From: Trichosphaerium sp. ATCC 40318
Taxonomy: Eukaryota; Discosea; Flabellinia; Trichosidae
Reading direction: 5' to 3'
Assembly: GCA_038496445.1 (NCBI GenBank)
Contig: JALMLS010000064.1
Location: 558,001-622,000 of the forward strand
DNA length: 64,000 nt
Position numbers and translations under genes: made by a program. Position 1 is the stretch's first letter. Every line of letters starts with the position of its first letter. Shown here piece by piece: positions 54,513 through 64,000 of the stretch. Below the pieces are notes generated by a model that saw only the letters and a program-made list of their open reading frames with translations, was not told the origin of the DNA and ran no database searches.

Positions 54513-56301
54513 TTATTTTGTTGTTTTAAGGTTTTTGATGCCAGCAAGTAATCCTCCAGCCATATTCATTCTACCTTGTGAAGGCAGCTTATCAAGCCTG
54601 AATACAAAAACTGTTAGTACGACAAGATTCAAAAGAACTTTAAAGTTCTTTTACCATGGTGTTAAGACACGGTCATGCATCTCTTTAATGATCTCCGGCA
54701 CAGCATCACTACCCAATTTTTTATTGAATTCAGGAATGATATTAGCTATAGCAGCCTACATAGCTAGTGTTAGTCGCCGTGATGAATTCTTACTTTTTTC
54801 TTACCTTCGCTGTTTTCTTGTCCCTGTAGCGTTTTGGACCGGGTTGTAGGCATCTCAGTACAGGCTAAACAATTAGTAACAAGTAAATAAAATTATAACG
54901 TACAGCTACTATCTCTTCACTTTTACACAGAGATGTGTACTGTTTCATGTAAGCCGCAGTAGGTTCATATTTCTTCTCAAATTTTCCATTTTTAGGTAAA
55001 GCTTTAGACATTAAATACAACTCGTTGGTAGCAGCTTCAATGTAAGTCTTAAATGATATCTTATCTCTCCATTCCTTTGGAATACTTTCGAGGCCATAAA
55101 AAGCACCTGCAAGTTGCCCATAAACTGTAAAGAAAAACCGTTAACATAAAGACTTCCAAAAAAACACTTACTAGCTGTGGTTGTATCAGTATCATTTCCA
55201 ATATTGGCTAACATCAGTGCACCTTCTTTATAACTATCAGTCTTATTAAAGGCCCAAAGAACGCTCTCAAGAGTCTTTACAACATATCCGGAACCGACAA
55301 TTTCTGGAGGTTCCTTAGACTTGTATGAACCCTCAACTATTTCTTTAATCTCAGGATGAATTGTGCTCACATCTATAGCATTTTCACACTTCTTGGCGAT
55401 ATAGTCCTTACTCAAGATGTCCTCCTTAGAGTCTCCCTTTAGTGCTCCTACAACCATCAATGCATATACAGAGCATGCATCGCGGCACTGGGGCGCGCCA
55501 TGTGTTGTCCTTCAAGAATGTTAATCTGGAAAGAAAAAATTAGTTCATACTTTGAGCTTTTCTGAGCATTTTCTACGATAACACTGTAATCACAATTGGC
55601 GTATAGTATAGGAATAGGTGCCAAGCGCATCAACGAACTACATACTGAATTCAGAAAAGAGAAGAGTAAAATCCTAGCCAAGGCTCACCCATTTCCTGCA
55701 CGTTTTTGCCAATCCATACCAGGGTACAAATTTGTGTTGTCCTTCTCGTGGCGTATGATTGCTTCACGTGTTTGTATTCCAATGTCAAAACAGAGCTCTG
55801 TAGCAGGGAACCAGGTCAATATAATACAATATTAATCACTACTTACGAGTTGGTGACATGTGTCCTTTACGATACCAAGAAAGATATAATTGCTAAACGG
55901 TTTTTTGTAAACATCGACAACTTTGAAACAACATACAATTTGATCAGCAGGATCCATTTCGCCCTTGTTTATAGCGCTTTCAGCAAGACATAGCGCCTTT
56001 TTCCCGTTTTACAAGGTTTTTAATGAATAGTTATTTTAGGCGTACCATTGATGTGTCGTCCGTAAACTGGCCCGCAATAAGTTTAAACGGACCTCCGCCG
56101 CTGTTTCTCGTTAATTATACTCATAAAAATTAGGCGTACACCATATCTGTTAACGGCTCGGTAATTGGCGGTTTTTTAAACTCTAGTGTAGTTCCTGAAG
56201 GTATATAAGCTTGCTTACACTAATACGCTGTATTCCAGCATACCAAGGGCGTCACCGCATGCAGCGCCAAAAAAGCATCCAAGAGAGCGACTTACAGCCA
56301 T
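54513..56301 (-). CDS. ADP-ribosylglycohydrolase (ADPRH/DraG family)
   Basis: The ATG at 56301 gives MAVSRSLGCFFGAACGDALG, the family opening. Later exons carry FKLIAGQFTDDTSM (metal-binding TDDT), LCLAESAINKGEMDPADQIV, DIGIQTREAI, KRAGNG joined to SLMRLAPIPILYANCD, CRDACSVYALMVVGALKGD, VLWAFNKTDSYKEGALMLAN and IGNDTDTTTA (second metal motif), then VYGQLAGAFYGLESIP. The last exon ends at TAA 54513. These enzymes remove ADP-ribose from Arg, Ser or small molecules; which target applies here is not visible. Both Mg-binding clusters are present. About eight introns. The C-terminal 80 residues (KKLGSDAVPEIIKEMHDRV, MAGGLLAGI) are outside the core and weakly conserved. Confidence 0.82.
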
Positions 56302-56600
56302 ATTTATTTGTTTTGTCCCTTTTTTGTTTGTGAAAGTCAAGATTTTAGGCGAAATTCAATGTATGAGTCAAATTCAACAAAGTTTCTGACAATATCAAGA
56401 AGGACCTATTGAATCTGGTTTCCATCATGACACTGGTAAGATTATAATTTAACGAAATGTCGTTTTCTAGTTATTTACAATGTATCATTTACACAAGAAG
56501 AAGAGATACCATTTTTTGGGTTCAACATAATCAAGATACAAACTTTCTATTTTGTACTAACAAGACATTAACAGGGTTTCCATACAGTGGTTTGATTGAT

Positions 56601-58063
56601 TCACGTACGTTCAAATGATCCTCCTTTAGACGGTATATATTTGACATTTGTCTTCTTTGGCTTTTCCGAAATATATTTATACAAAGCGAGAGCGCAAGCC
56701 TAAAATAGAGTCAAAATCATTTTAAAGACAAAGTTGTTTTTCGTACATCTTTTTTCGCGTCAACTAGTTTATAAGCTGTTTTTTGTGCTATTAACACATC
56801 ATAGTGATAAACACCACATGTATTCATATCTGGTACACCACTTTGTATACTTGTCCTAAAGTACTTTGAGCAAACAACTGACAAAAAACGCCATTACCTA
56901 AATCGTGGATTCATATCATTAGAACGAAAATATGCGAGCATTCTGGGCACAATGTCATCAGTATGCAGAAGCACGTGATGTATGTTATCAATATTTTGTT
57001 TATAGAAATGCTCGAACAGAAATTTCTTAGCCACTTCAGGTGTCTAGCATGCGTACAGTTAGCTTTGGCTGGAAGAAAAAAAGACATACATGTTCTTGCA
57101 CCAACAGACCATAAAATGAGTAAAACACGTTATCAAGAACACGTGCTCTATTCTTTTGTTTTTGTGGAAAAGCATCAAGAATGTTCTAAAGTGCTATGAG
57201 CAATCAGAGGGTTAGATGGTAACGTACACCTCTAGGATATACACGAATGTGTTCACCGAAACCCATGTCCAATACATTCTTGGCTCTTAATACATCATCT
57301 TGCAGCACGTGCAACACGTGGCTAGTCAAGGCTCTGTCGATACTGGGATATGTAAATTTTAGTAAATCAGGCATTGTTGATCTCCAGAATGTCTGACCTG
57401 GTAAATAACGAAAGTAAGCAAAACGGGGTTGCTGTGATACAAAAAGAGTGTACCTTGAGCATACAGTGCTTTATCCTTGGCATCACAAGCACGTCCAATC
57501 ACAACACTTGTAAAAGCATTCTCAAGCAAGTCGTTACGCATAAAATCAATGTTGTACTTGCTTTGGAAGAGGTTTGTTAAAGGTGTCAAATCGTCATCTT
57601 CTGGAGTATGGCGTTGTACATGCTCAAAGCTTGCTAGAGCATCTTGATCATCTCTTGAAAGTCGTAGCTTTGTTTGAGATAAATCAAAATCTGATTTTAA
57701 TTGTTTTCGCTTTGTAACGTCTGTGAAGCGTGGAGGTGCAGTTTTAACCTTTTCTTCGGTGGTTTCAACCTCTTTAAACAAATCTATTTCACCACATTCT
57801 TCTTGCTCTTCTGCGTCTTGTTTTTTGGCCAAATTCACGATTTGACGCTTCGATGGCGTTAATTGTTTTTGTACAGCTATTCTTTCAGCCCTTGCGGATT
57901 GTGACTTCGAAATTCGTCTGGTCGGTTTTTTCTTCGCTTTCTTTAGGCATACTTGAGTATTGTGAAAGGTACGGTTTGTATTTAACATGGCAATGCGAGA
58001 TACACGCTTACTACGCGTATGGCAGTACCCTGAGCGTCCAAGTAGAATCCTCGCGTTGAGCAT
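56601..58063 (-). CDS. Probable mitochondrial protein of unknown family
   Basis: The ATG at 58063 gives a basic, hydroxyl-rich N-terminus (MLNARILLGRSGYCHTRSK, then NRTFHNTQVCLKKAKKKP), typical of a mitochondrial presequence. A charged region follows (PPRFTDVTKRKQLKSDFDLS). Later exons are helical: NIDFMRNDLLENAFTSVVIG, PSIDRALTSHVLHVLQDDVL, KKFLFEHFYKQNIDNIHHVL, LAYFRSNDMNPRF, VLIAQKTAYKLVDAKKD and ALYKYISEKPK. It ends in TGA at 56601. The helical hairpins suggest PPR- or TPR-like repeats, as in mitochondrial RNA-processing or ribosome-associated proteins, but I cannot name the family. It is divergent from GCN5 with about 100 bases between the starts. Confidence 0.55.
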
Positions 58064-58167
58064 TGTACTAGGTGTAAGTTTGACGCGCGAACATTAAAAG
58101 AAGCGGTCAAACCAAGTTTAAATTATTCTGTCTGGCTTGTTATTGCGTAACCGCACGCTCTTGGAGC

Positions 58168-60445
58168 ATGTCGTTCTTTGACGACAGTTACAACAATCAA
58201 AGCCAAGGAGTGAAAAGGAAACGTGGTGATGAGCCCTTTCAAGAGTCGAAACGACCGAATCTGAACGAGTCAACTGGCATGGAGGGTTTTGATGTTAATT
58301 GCTTCTTAGACACTGAAGAGGTAGCCGCCATAGCAAACGACGAAGCCGTAGAAGAAGGTAACCTATTGAATAAACGTTAAAAGAAGTTAATACGCATTAG
58401 GCATCCTAAAAGAAATGGAACAACCAGTAATTAGCGATACACAACCACAACCAAGGTTTTAGTTTGTTTTAGGATTTGTTTCACGTATTTACGCGTCAAA
58501 TAGTTACATAACGCCAACCGACACAGACGCCGTTCGACCATGCACAGTTGTAAAAGAAGAGTTTGTAAGTGTTTGACACTTTAGTATACAACTCTTTTCT
58601 AGGCACTCACTCATTTATGATAGTGGGGAGCAAAAGTAAAACAAAGAGATGCTGCACCTAGAGAATTAGAAGCAACGAATAAGATAAAATTCCAAACGGT
58701 TTGAAAGTTTTTTCTTATTCTCACAGAACTAAATTCGTGATGTAGGTTGAAAACGATGGAAGTGGCTTGGCTATGAAGAGATTATCTGTTTTGAAGAACA
58801 TATTCTCTAAACAATTACCAAAGATGCCGAAAGAGTATATTACAAGGTACTACACGCTTAACCAAAGGAGGAAAATCAATCAACATTTTAGAAACAAAAA
58901 TAAAAAAGGATAAAAAAAAGTTAATTTCCCGTTTTTTTGTAAATTTTTTTTACTTGTTGTCTTACACATGGTACTAGGCTAGTATATGATAAAAAACACA
59001 GGTCACTATGTATTCTAAAAGATGACCAAACAGTTGTCGGCGGTACAACGTTCCGATTGTTTCCAACACAAAACTTTTGTGAAATTGTTTTTTGCGCTGT
59101 TAGAACAGAAAATCAAGTTAGGGTGCGTAACTACACATACGTTTTAAATTTCACTTCCTCATACTCATTAATTACAATTAGGGGTTTGGTACACGATTGA
59201 TGGTTCATTTAAAGGAAGAGGTTAAGAGAAGTGGAGTTTATAACTTGTTGACTTATGCTGATAATTTCGCTATTGGATACTTTAAAAAACAAGGTTTTAC
59301 AATAGAAGTTCGATTAGAAACAAAGTATTGGAGAGGTTATATAAAGGATTACGAAGGTGGAACACTTATGCATTGTAAACTTGATAAAAAAATAGATTAT
59401 CTTGAAGCACCACGTCATGTTCATAAACAGAGAATGGTACACCAGATTACCTTATTTGGGGGTTTTTTTTCGGCATTTTCGGCTAATCATTTCTTTTTTT
59501 GTAGAAACTTTACGAAATCTTAAAGCAATATTGTAACCAGCATTTCATATATGAAGGATTGGAATGTTTTAAAAACCCGCGTGTTACAAGCATAAAAGCT
59601 GATAGGCTTGAATCATTGAGTACGTAATCGTACTTTTGTTGAAAGAAAAAAAAACGGAAGAGCAAATTTGTTTTTGCTTTTTCATTTAAATGATTGTCTG
59701 TTAATCTCGTGTTTTTTCTGTTATTTTGTTTAACATTTTATGCAGTAAAAGTGGGATGGAACCCAGATGAGTATAGAAAACAACTGGATGGAGAGAATCA
59801 AGTTCGCATAAAGAAGAAAATGACTCAACTTATGGATGTTATATGGAAAGACGAAACCGCTGCTTGGTGTTTTCGCGAGCCTGTTGATACATCAGCGGTT
59901 ACTGACTACCTCAAGGTTATCAGTGATCCTATGGGTGCGGCCATAAGCCTTTATTTGATTTTAATTTTAAAGCCTCAATTGCTTACTTGTTTTTGACTTC
60001 CTAGATTTGGCAACCATTAAACAACGTGTACAGCAAGGCTTCTACATTACGGAAGAAATGCTATTTTCTGATTTACAACGCGTTTGTGATAATTGCAAAA
60101 AATTCAACCCAGAGGTAAACCGAAGAAGAAAAGAAACTATTTTTCTTCTCTATTAATTTTTTTTATTTTAAACAAAACGCCCAAGAACTCAACTTGTTGC
60201 TTTCCTTTTTATTCCTCACACTCGCGAATAATACCTTCAATGGTTCTACTCAATGATTTTCATTTTGTTTTTGATCATTCTTTACCCTGCGGGTCGTCTT
60301 ACAGTGTTTTTTCGAATAGGGTAGTATTTGGTTTGCTGCTGCAAAAGAACTTGAGAATAAGTACTTAAAGCCAAAGAGACCAAAGAGTACCCATGCTTGG
60401 CATAAAATAAAAGAAAAGGAAAAGAAAGAAAAAGCTAATAAGTGA
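58168..60445 (+). CDS. GCN5: GCN5/PCAF histone acetyltransferase with bromodomain
   Basis: ATG at 58168 ([14 protein letters not shown]) opens a short basic N-terminus. The GNAT domain includes [70 protein letters not shown] (catalytic Glu and acetyl-CoA loop), [19 protein letters not shown] and [13 protein letters not shown]. The C-terminal bromodomain has [32 protein letters not shown], and [18 protein letters not shown] is at 60443-60445. GCN5 is the catalytic subunit of SAGA-type complexes and acetylates histone H3. The PCAF-homology N-terminal domain of animals is absent, so the layout is yeast- or amoeba-like. About nine introns. Confidence 0.9.
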
Positions 60446-60859
60446 CATCTCGTCAAAATTGTAAAAAAAAACCCAACTTGTACAGTTCAGTAAAATCAAA
60501 TGAAAGAAAGCTTGTAAAAACAAAAAAATAGATTTTTAGTTCATTAATGAACTAGTATGTATAAACAGCTTTTGTATACCGTGGTTGTTGTTAATTTCTT
60601 TGGTATTTAATCAGTGAATATCGTAAAACGAAACGAAAAGAATGAACATTCGAAAATTTGACATTTGACACATGTCATTTGTTTTTGTACCTATTATCCG
60701 TAAAAACATATCATTGTAGCGTTTGGAACAATATTTGTGCCGTACAAAAAAAATAGTCAATTATTGTCTGAGATAATAATAATTTAGCAAAATAAAATAA
60801 CTTGTTCGTTCTACTGGATAAATCCTCACTTCCGTTCCTTTGTGTTCGTCTTTACTAGA
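60446..60859. other. Intergenic between GCN5 and PPR genes, no gene seen
   Basis: These 414 bases are very AT-rich and stop-rich. AATAAA-like signals are present at about 60795 and T-rich tracts occur upstream of the PPR start. I see no RNA gene or motif. Confidence 0.35.
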
Positions 60860-62099
60860 ATGCTTACCAATACGCTATGGAGATCTAGTTTAGCGCGTAA
60901 TACGCTTACTAGTAGAGTAAATAGACAAAAATTATCTGTAAAGCGTTGTTATTGGGATAAAACGCCTAAATTTATGGAAGAAGGCATGAAGGGAACGAAA
61001 CAGAATACAATAAAGTACAACAAAAAAATAAGGGGCCTAATACGCTCTTCATCGTACGTAAAAATCATTGACACGCTATCGCGAATGTTATTGGAAGGTA
61101 AGCGCCTGTTGCAAAATTGTTTGTAGTCCTAACCTCTGTGTAGAAACAAAACCCGATAAGCACACTTGCGGCACTCTAGTTACTTGTCTCGTTTCATTTG
61201 GAAGGTAAACAAAATGGTGAGTTTCTTGTTTCTCACAAAACGTTGTTTTCAGGTATGAGATGGCGTTGGATCTGTTCAATTTTATTAAAAAAAAGCGCCC
61301 AGATTTTATGCACGGCGTTCTTTATGTACCTCTTATCACTGGATTATGCAGACAAGACAATAATCTTGCTGGAGCGAAACGAGCTTTCAAAGAAATGGTT
61401 GCTGCTGGATATGAACCTAATATAAAGATTCTCACGGCTCTTTCTGTTTGCGCTTTTAGGCATTGTGAGCCACAGGAGGTGAAGACATTTCTAGAAGATA
61501 TGGAGAAACTCAAAATACAGCCTGACAAAGCATTTTATGAAAAGTTGATTGTTGGTTACCAACGATCAGGTCCTAAGTATGCTAAAGAATTATATGATGC
61601 TATTGATAGACATCATAATGACTTTGGTTCTGTTGCTGTCAGTATATTAAATACTTCACTACATTCACTGGCAGAATCAAAAAAACCTACACTTGCAATG
61701 AAACTTTTCCGTTTCACACAAGAATATTATTCAACTGTTACTCTTGGTGATGAATGTACTAATGCGTTGCTACAATGTCTATTGGGTACTAATAAGATGG
61801 GGGATGCCAAAATTATCGCTGAATATATGGAACAAGCAGGCCTTGAAGTATCACATGACACTGTAGAATTAATAAGGAAACTTGGCGTTGAGATTTTTGA
61901 TAATCAAGCACGTGCAACTGTTATAACAGTTTTTTTGTTTTCCTGTTTAAGTTTGTTGTCGTTGTAGTAGAACTAACCATAGCTCTTTAGTCTGATATTC
62001 TAGCTGCAGACGCAGAGATGAGAGATAATCCAGGTACTCTTCGCTTAGACTGGTTCTTATTGTTGCTTACGTTAATCAATAGCCGCACTGTTTTTGTAA
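60860..62099 (+). CDS. Mitochondrial pentatricopeptide-repeat (PPR) protein
   Basis: The ATG at 60860 gives a presequence (MLTNTLWRSSLARNTLTSRV, then VKRCYWDKTP). The repeat region has PPR units: MALDLFNFIKKKRPDFMHGV, YVPLITGLCRQDNNLAGAKR, AFKEMVAAGYEPNIKILTAL, EVKTFLEDMEKLKIQPDKAF, and AKIIAEYMEQAGLEVSHDTV. Final exons are 62000-62024 region (DILAADAEMRDNP) and a short one ending at TAA 62097-62099. PPR proteins bind organellar RNA and control its processing or translation. Fewer than ten repeats are visible, as is usual outside plants. The intron between 61097 and about 61250 is inferred from phase with MALDLF; its exact edges are uncertain. Confidence 0.75.
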
Positions 62100-62460
62100 A
62101 AAGAGATGCCTCAAAAAATATGCTCGAAACATTGGCTGGTTCATGTAATTAATGCTGTAGCGAAAAAAGCGTTGGTCACGTTTTATTATGCTCCGCTGTT
62201 GTACGCGCAAAAACAACATTAGTTGAACAAAACGAAATAAAACATCAGAATTTATATCTCGTGTGCTGCACTGCGCCTGTATAGTGCCATTCTGGTGGAT
62301 ATGCCAGGCCTTAAGGCGTGTCTCTAGTTTGTGAAATAAAAAGGTCGTCAACTGTTTTTTTAAATAGCTTGACTTTTTCCAGTAACAACTACGTCAGTTT
62401 CAGTGAGACAAATGGTTTAACAACATCATCTGGCATAAACCACCGTAAACCTTACGGAAA
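62100..62460. other. Intergenic between PPR and importin genes, no gene seen
   Basis: These 361 bases contain no coding frame with splice signals. They should include the importin promoter. Confidence 0.35.
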
Positions 62461-64000
62461 ATGAAACGCACCAACACACAAAAACTTGAGAGGGATGCTA
62501 TTAAACAAAACGGCATATTGCCTAATAATGTAAGTTAATAGCGTTTGGCGTTAAATTAGATAATTTTGTACTAGGCTCGCCGAAAACGCGTTGGTTTGAC
62601 AACACAGATCCGTAAACAGCAGCGCCAGGCCACTATCTCTAAAAGACGAAACCCAGCAGCTGTAAAAAGCCACGAGAAGGCTGACAAAACGTGGCGTCTT
62701 CTCACCAAAAACGTACTTTAACGCTCGTATGCTTATGCTAAGTACTCAAATAGCTCGAAGCATTTATGCGGTACCTTAATTCTGATGACAGCAGAAAGCA
62801 AATTCAATCAGCTCACATGTTTCGTTTGGTGCTCAGTAAAAGTAAGTTACCGCCTAAACGTCAATTATCTCTAATTTTTTTTTCCCGCGAAGAGGAAAAT
62901 CCTCCTATCGATGAAATACTCGGCTTTGGGTGTATAAAGCGCATCATAGAATTACTAGACGACCCTGGGCGAAACATTGCGTTACAGGTACACAGAGTGG
63001 AAACTTTTTTTTTTTCTAAACGAACGCGTGTAGATGGAACTACTATGGATTCTCTGCAACATTGCCGTTGGCACAACAGCACACGTGAAGTTCCTCTTAG
63101 ACTTGAACGCACTGCCTAGAATTCTCTCTCGTGTTGCTTCAGACCATCCATCTCTCAGGTAGACAGCATTTCACCTTTTTTGTTCAAAAAAAAAAATGAT
63201 CAAATTCTGACTCTGCTTCCTTCTTTTTAGATCACAGGCTTTGTGGACGTTGGCAAATATTGCAGGTGATTGTCCAGAGATTAGAGATGAAGTTCTAAGA
63301 GCTGGTGTTATTCCACACTTGAAGAAAATCTTTTCCTCTATTGAAGACGTTGATACAAAGCGTCAACTTGCTTGGTTAGTATTAAATCTTGTTCGTGGCA
63401 AGCCATCCCCTGATTGGGCTTACGTTGGTGTACGTTTATTGGCATCTACGCGCATCAAAGAAAAGAGTGCAGACCTGTTAACGAACCGGCTGTGCAATGA
63501 AGTTTCTTTGATTTCGTTTTTTTATGACTTTTTTTTTGCTAACAGTGTGTAAGGAATTGGTTGGCCTCCTAGAGTCTCTCATTACTGTCGAAGACATCGA
63601 AGCCCTCAAGGATGTTGCTTGGGCTTTCTCTTTTGTGACAGATAGGAACGGACCACCACTACGTGCTTTGGTATCTAAATCGACGCTGGTTGGCCAAGCC
63701 ATCAATTTAATAAGGTTAGTGTAACATCTCTAGGTCGTTTTTAGTTCAGCATCGTTCTTTGCTCTTGCTGTCGCTTACATTATTGTCTATTAGAACTGTT
63801 GACGACGAAGACTTAATATTCACCTTGATGCGTGGTGTCGTTAACGTTTTGGCTGGTGACGAACAGGTTGTAGAGGCTGTGATAGGCAAAGGTATTCTTG
63901 GTGTTGTTCATGCGTGTTTGGGTCACACAAGTGAGAAAGTTAGAAAGCAAGGTACGCTTTTTTGTCTTTTTTATTTTTCTTCTCGCTAATTTTCTTTCGT
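62461..64000 (+). CDS. Importin subunit alpha (3' end outside window)
   Basis: The ATG at 62461 opens the importin-beta-binding region (MKRTNTQKLERDAIKQN, then ARRKRVGLTTQIRKQQRQAT and ISKRRNPAA), rich in Arg/Lys as required to bind importin beta. Armadillo repeats follow in later exons: SAHMFRLVLS, NPPIDEILGFGCIKRIIELL, ILCNIAVGTTAHVKFLLDL, SLRSQALWTLANIAGD, VIPHLKKIFSS, KRQLAWLVLNLVRGKPSPDW, ALKDVAWAFSFVTDRN and FTLMRGVVNVLAGDEQVV. The LANIAGD and LVRGKP motifs are hallmarks of importin alpha. The protein carries cargo with a classical nuclear signal into the nucleus. The usual W-x3-N pairs are partly changed (WLVLNLVRG and WAFSFV), so cargo preference may differ. About six introns are seen before the window ends. 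Confidence 0.87.

Noticed and set aside
1-64000. CRISPR arrays, insertion sequences, retrotransposons or LTRs
   Set aside because: No array of spaced identical repeats, no transposase or reverse-transcriptase motifs and no long terminal repeats were found.

Overview
This window is nuclear DNA from a unicellular eukaryote. It is AT-rich and gene-dense. Genes are cut by many short introns, mostly 40-100 nt, with donors GTACG, GTATG or GTAAG, a CTAAC-like branch site and a TAG or CAG acceptor. I rebuilt genes by joining exons whose reading phases agree and whose products match known families. The repertoire includes a STAT with an SH2 domain, an RGS protein, a Rac-type GTPase, a LIM-domain kinase, a vault-like/SPFH protein, a fungal-type Zn2Cys6 factor, NFRKB of INO80, GCN5 and a TBC1D9-like RabGAP. 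This mix best fits an amoebozoan (Dictyostelium-like signalling set). A nucleariid or other early opisthokont cannot be excluded. Placement is inference from gene content.

Layout. 1-10.2 kb: the 3' end of an IPT/TIG gene, a small RGS gene, then a 21-exon gene for a CLASP-type TOG protein (1574 aa predicted) with a tandem array of 24-residue exon repeats and a long acidic tail. 10.5-17.9 kb: an intronless F-box/LRR gene of giant-virus style, a tRNA-Cys-like gene, mitochondrial TFB1M, a decayed PAK-like kinase and a LIM-domain kinase. 18-27 kb: a spliced F-box/LRR gene, a Zn2Cys6 transcription factor, a second spliced F-box/LRR gene, a frameshifted remnant of the intronless LRR family, and a Rac GTPase. 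27.3-35.6 kb: a small unknown gene, a secreted protein, the vault-like protein, an intronless MORN-repeat gene joined stop-to-start to an upstream ORF, and a secreted Cys-rich peptide. 35.8-48.9 kb: NFRKB, STAT, OXA1 and a GRAM-TBC-EF-hand RabGAP. 49.3-64 kb: a spliced TcmP-like gene (otherwise a bacterial family), a second intact intronless F-box/LRR gene, a PRUNE/PPX1 phosphatase, an ADP-ribosylglycohydrolase, a mitochondrial protein of unknown type, GCN5, a PPR protein and the 5' part of importin alpha.

Two gene classes are mixed. Ordinary spliced housekeeping and signalling genes form the backbone. Intronless repeat genes (F-box/LRR at 10549 and 50948, a remnant at 25872, MORN at 32838) sit between them; their 22-23-residue repeats resemble multigene families of amoeba giant viruses. 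TcmP looks like a bacterial gene that has acquired introns. The hexamer CACGTG, often inside ATCACGTGAT, recurs across intergenic regions and introns far more often than base composition predicts.
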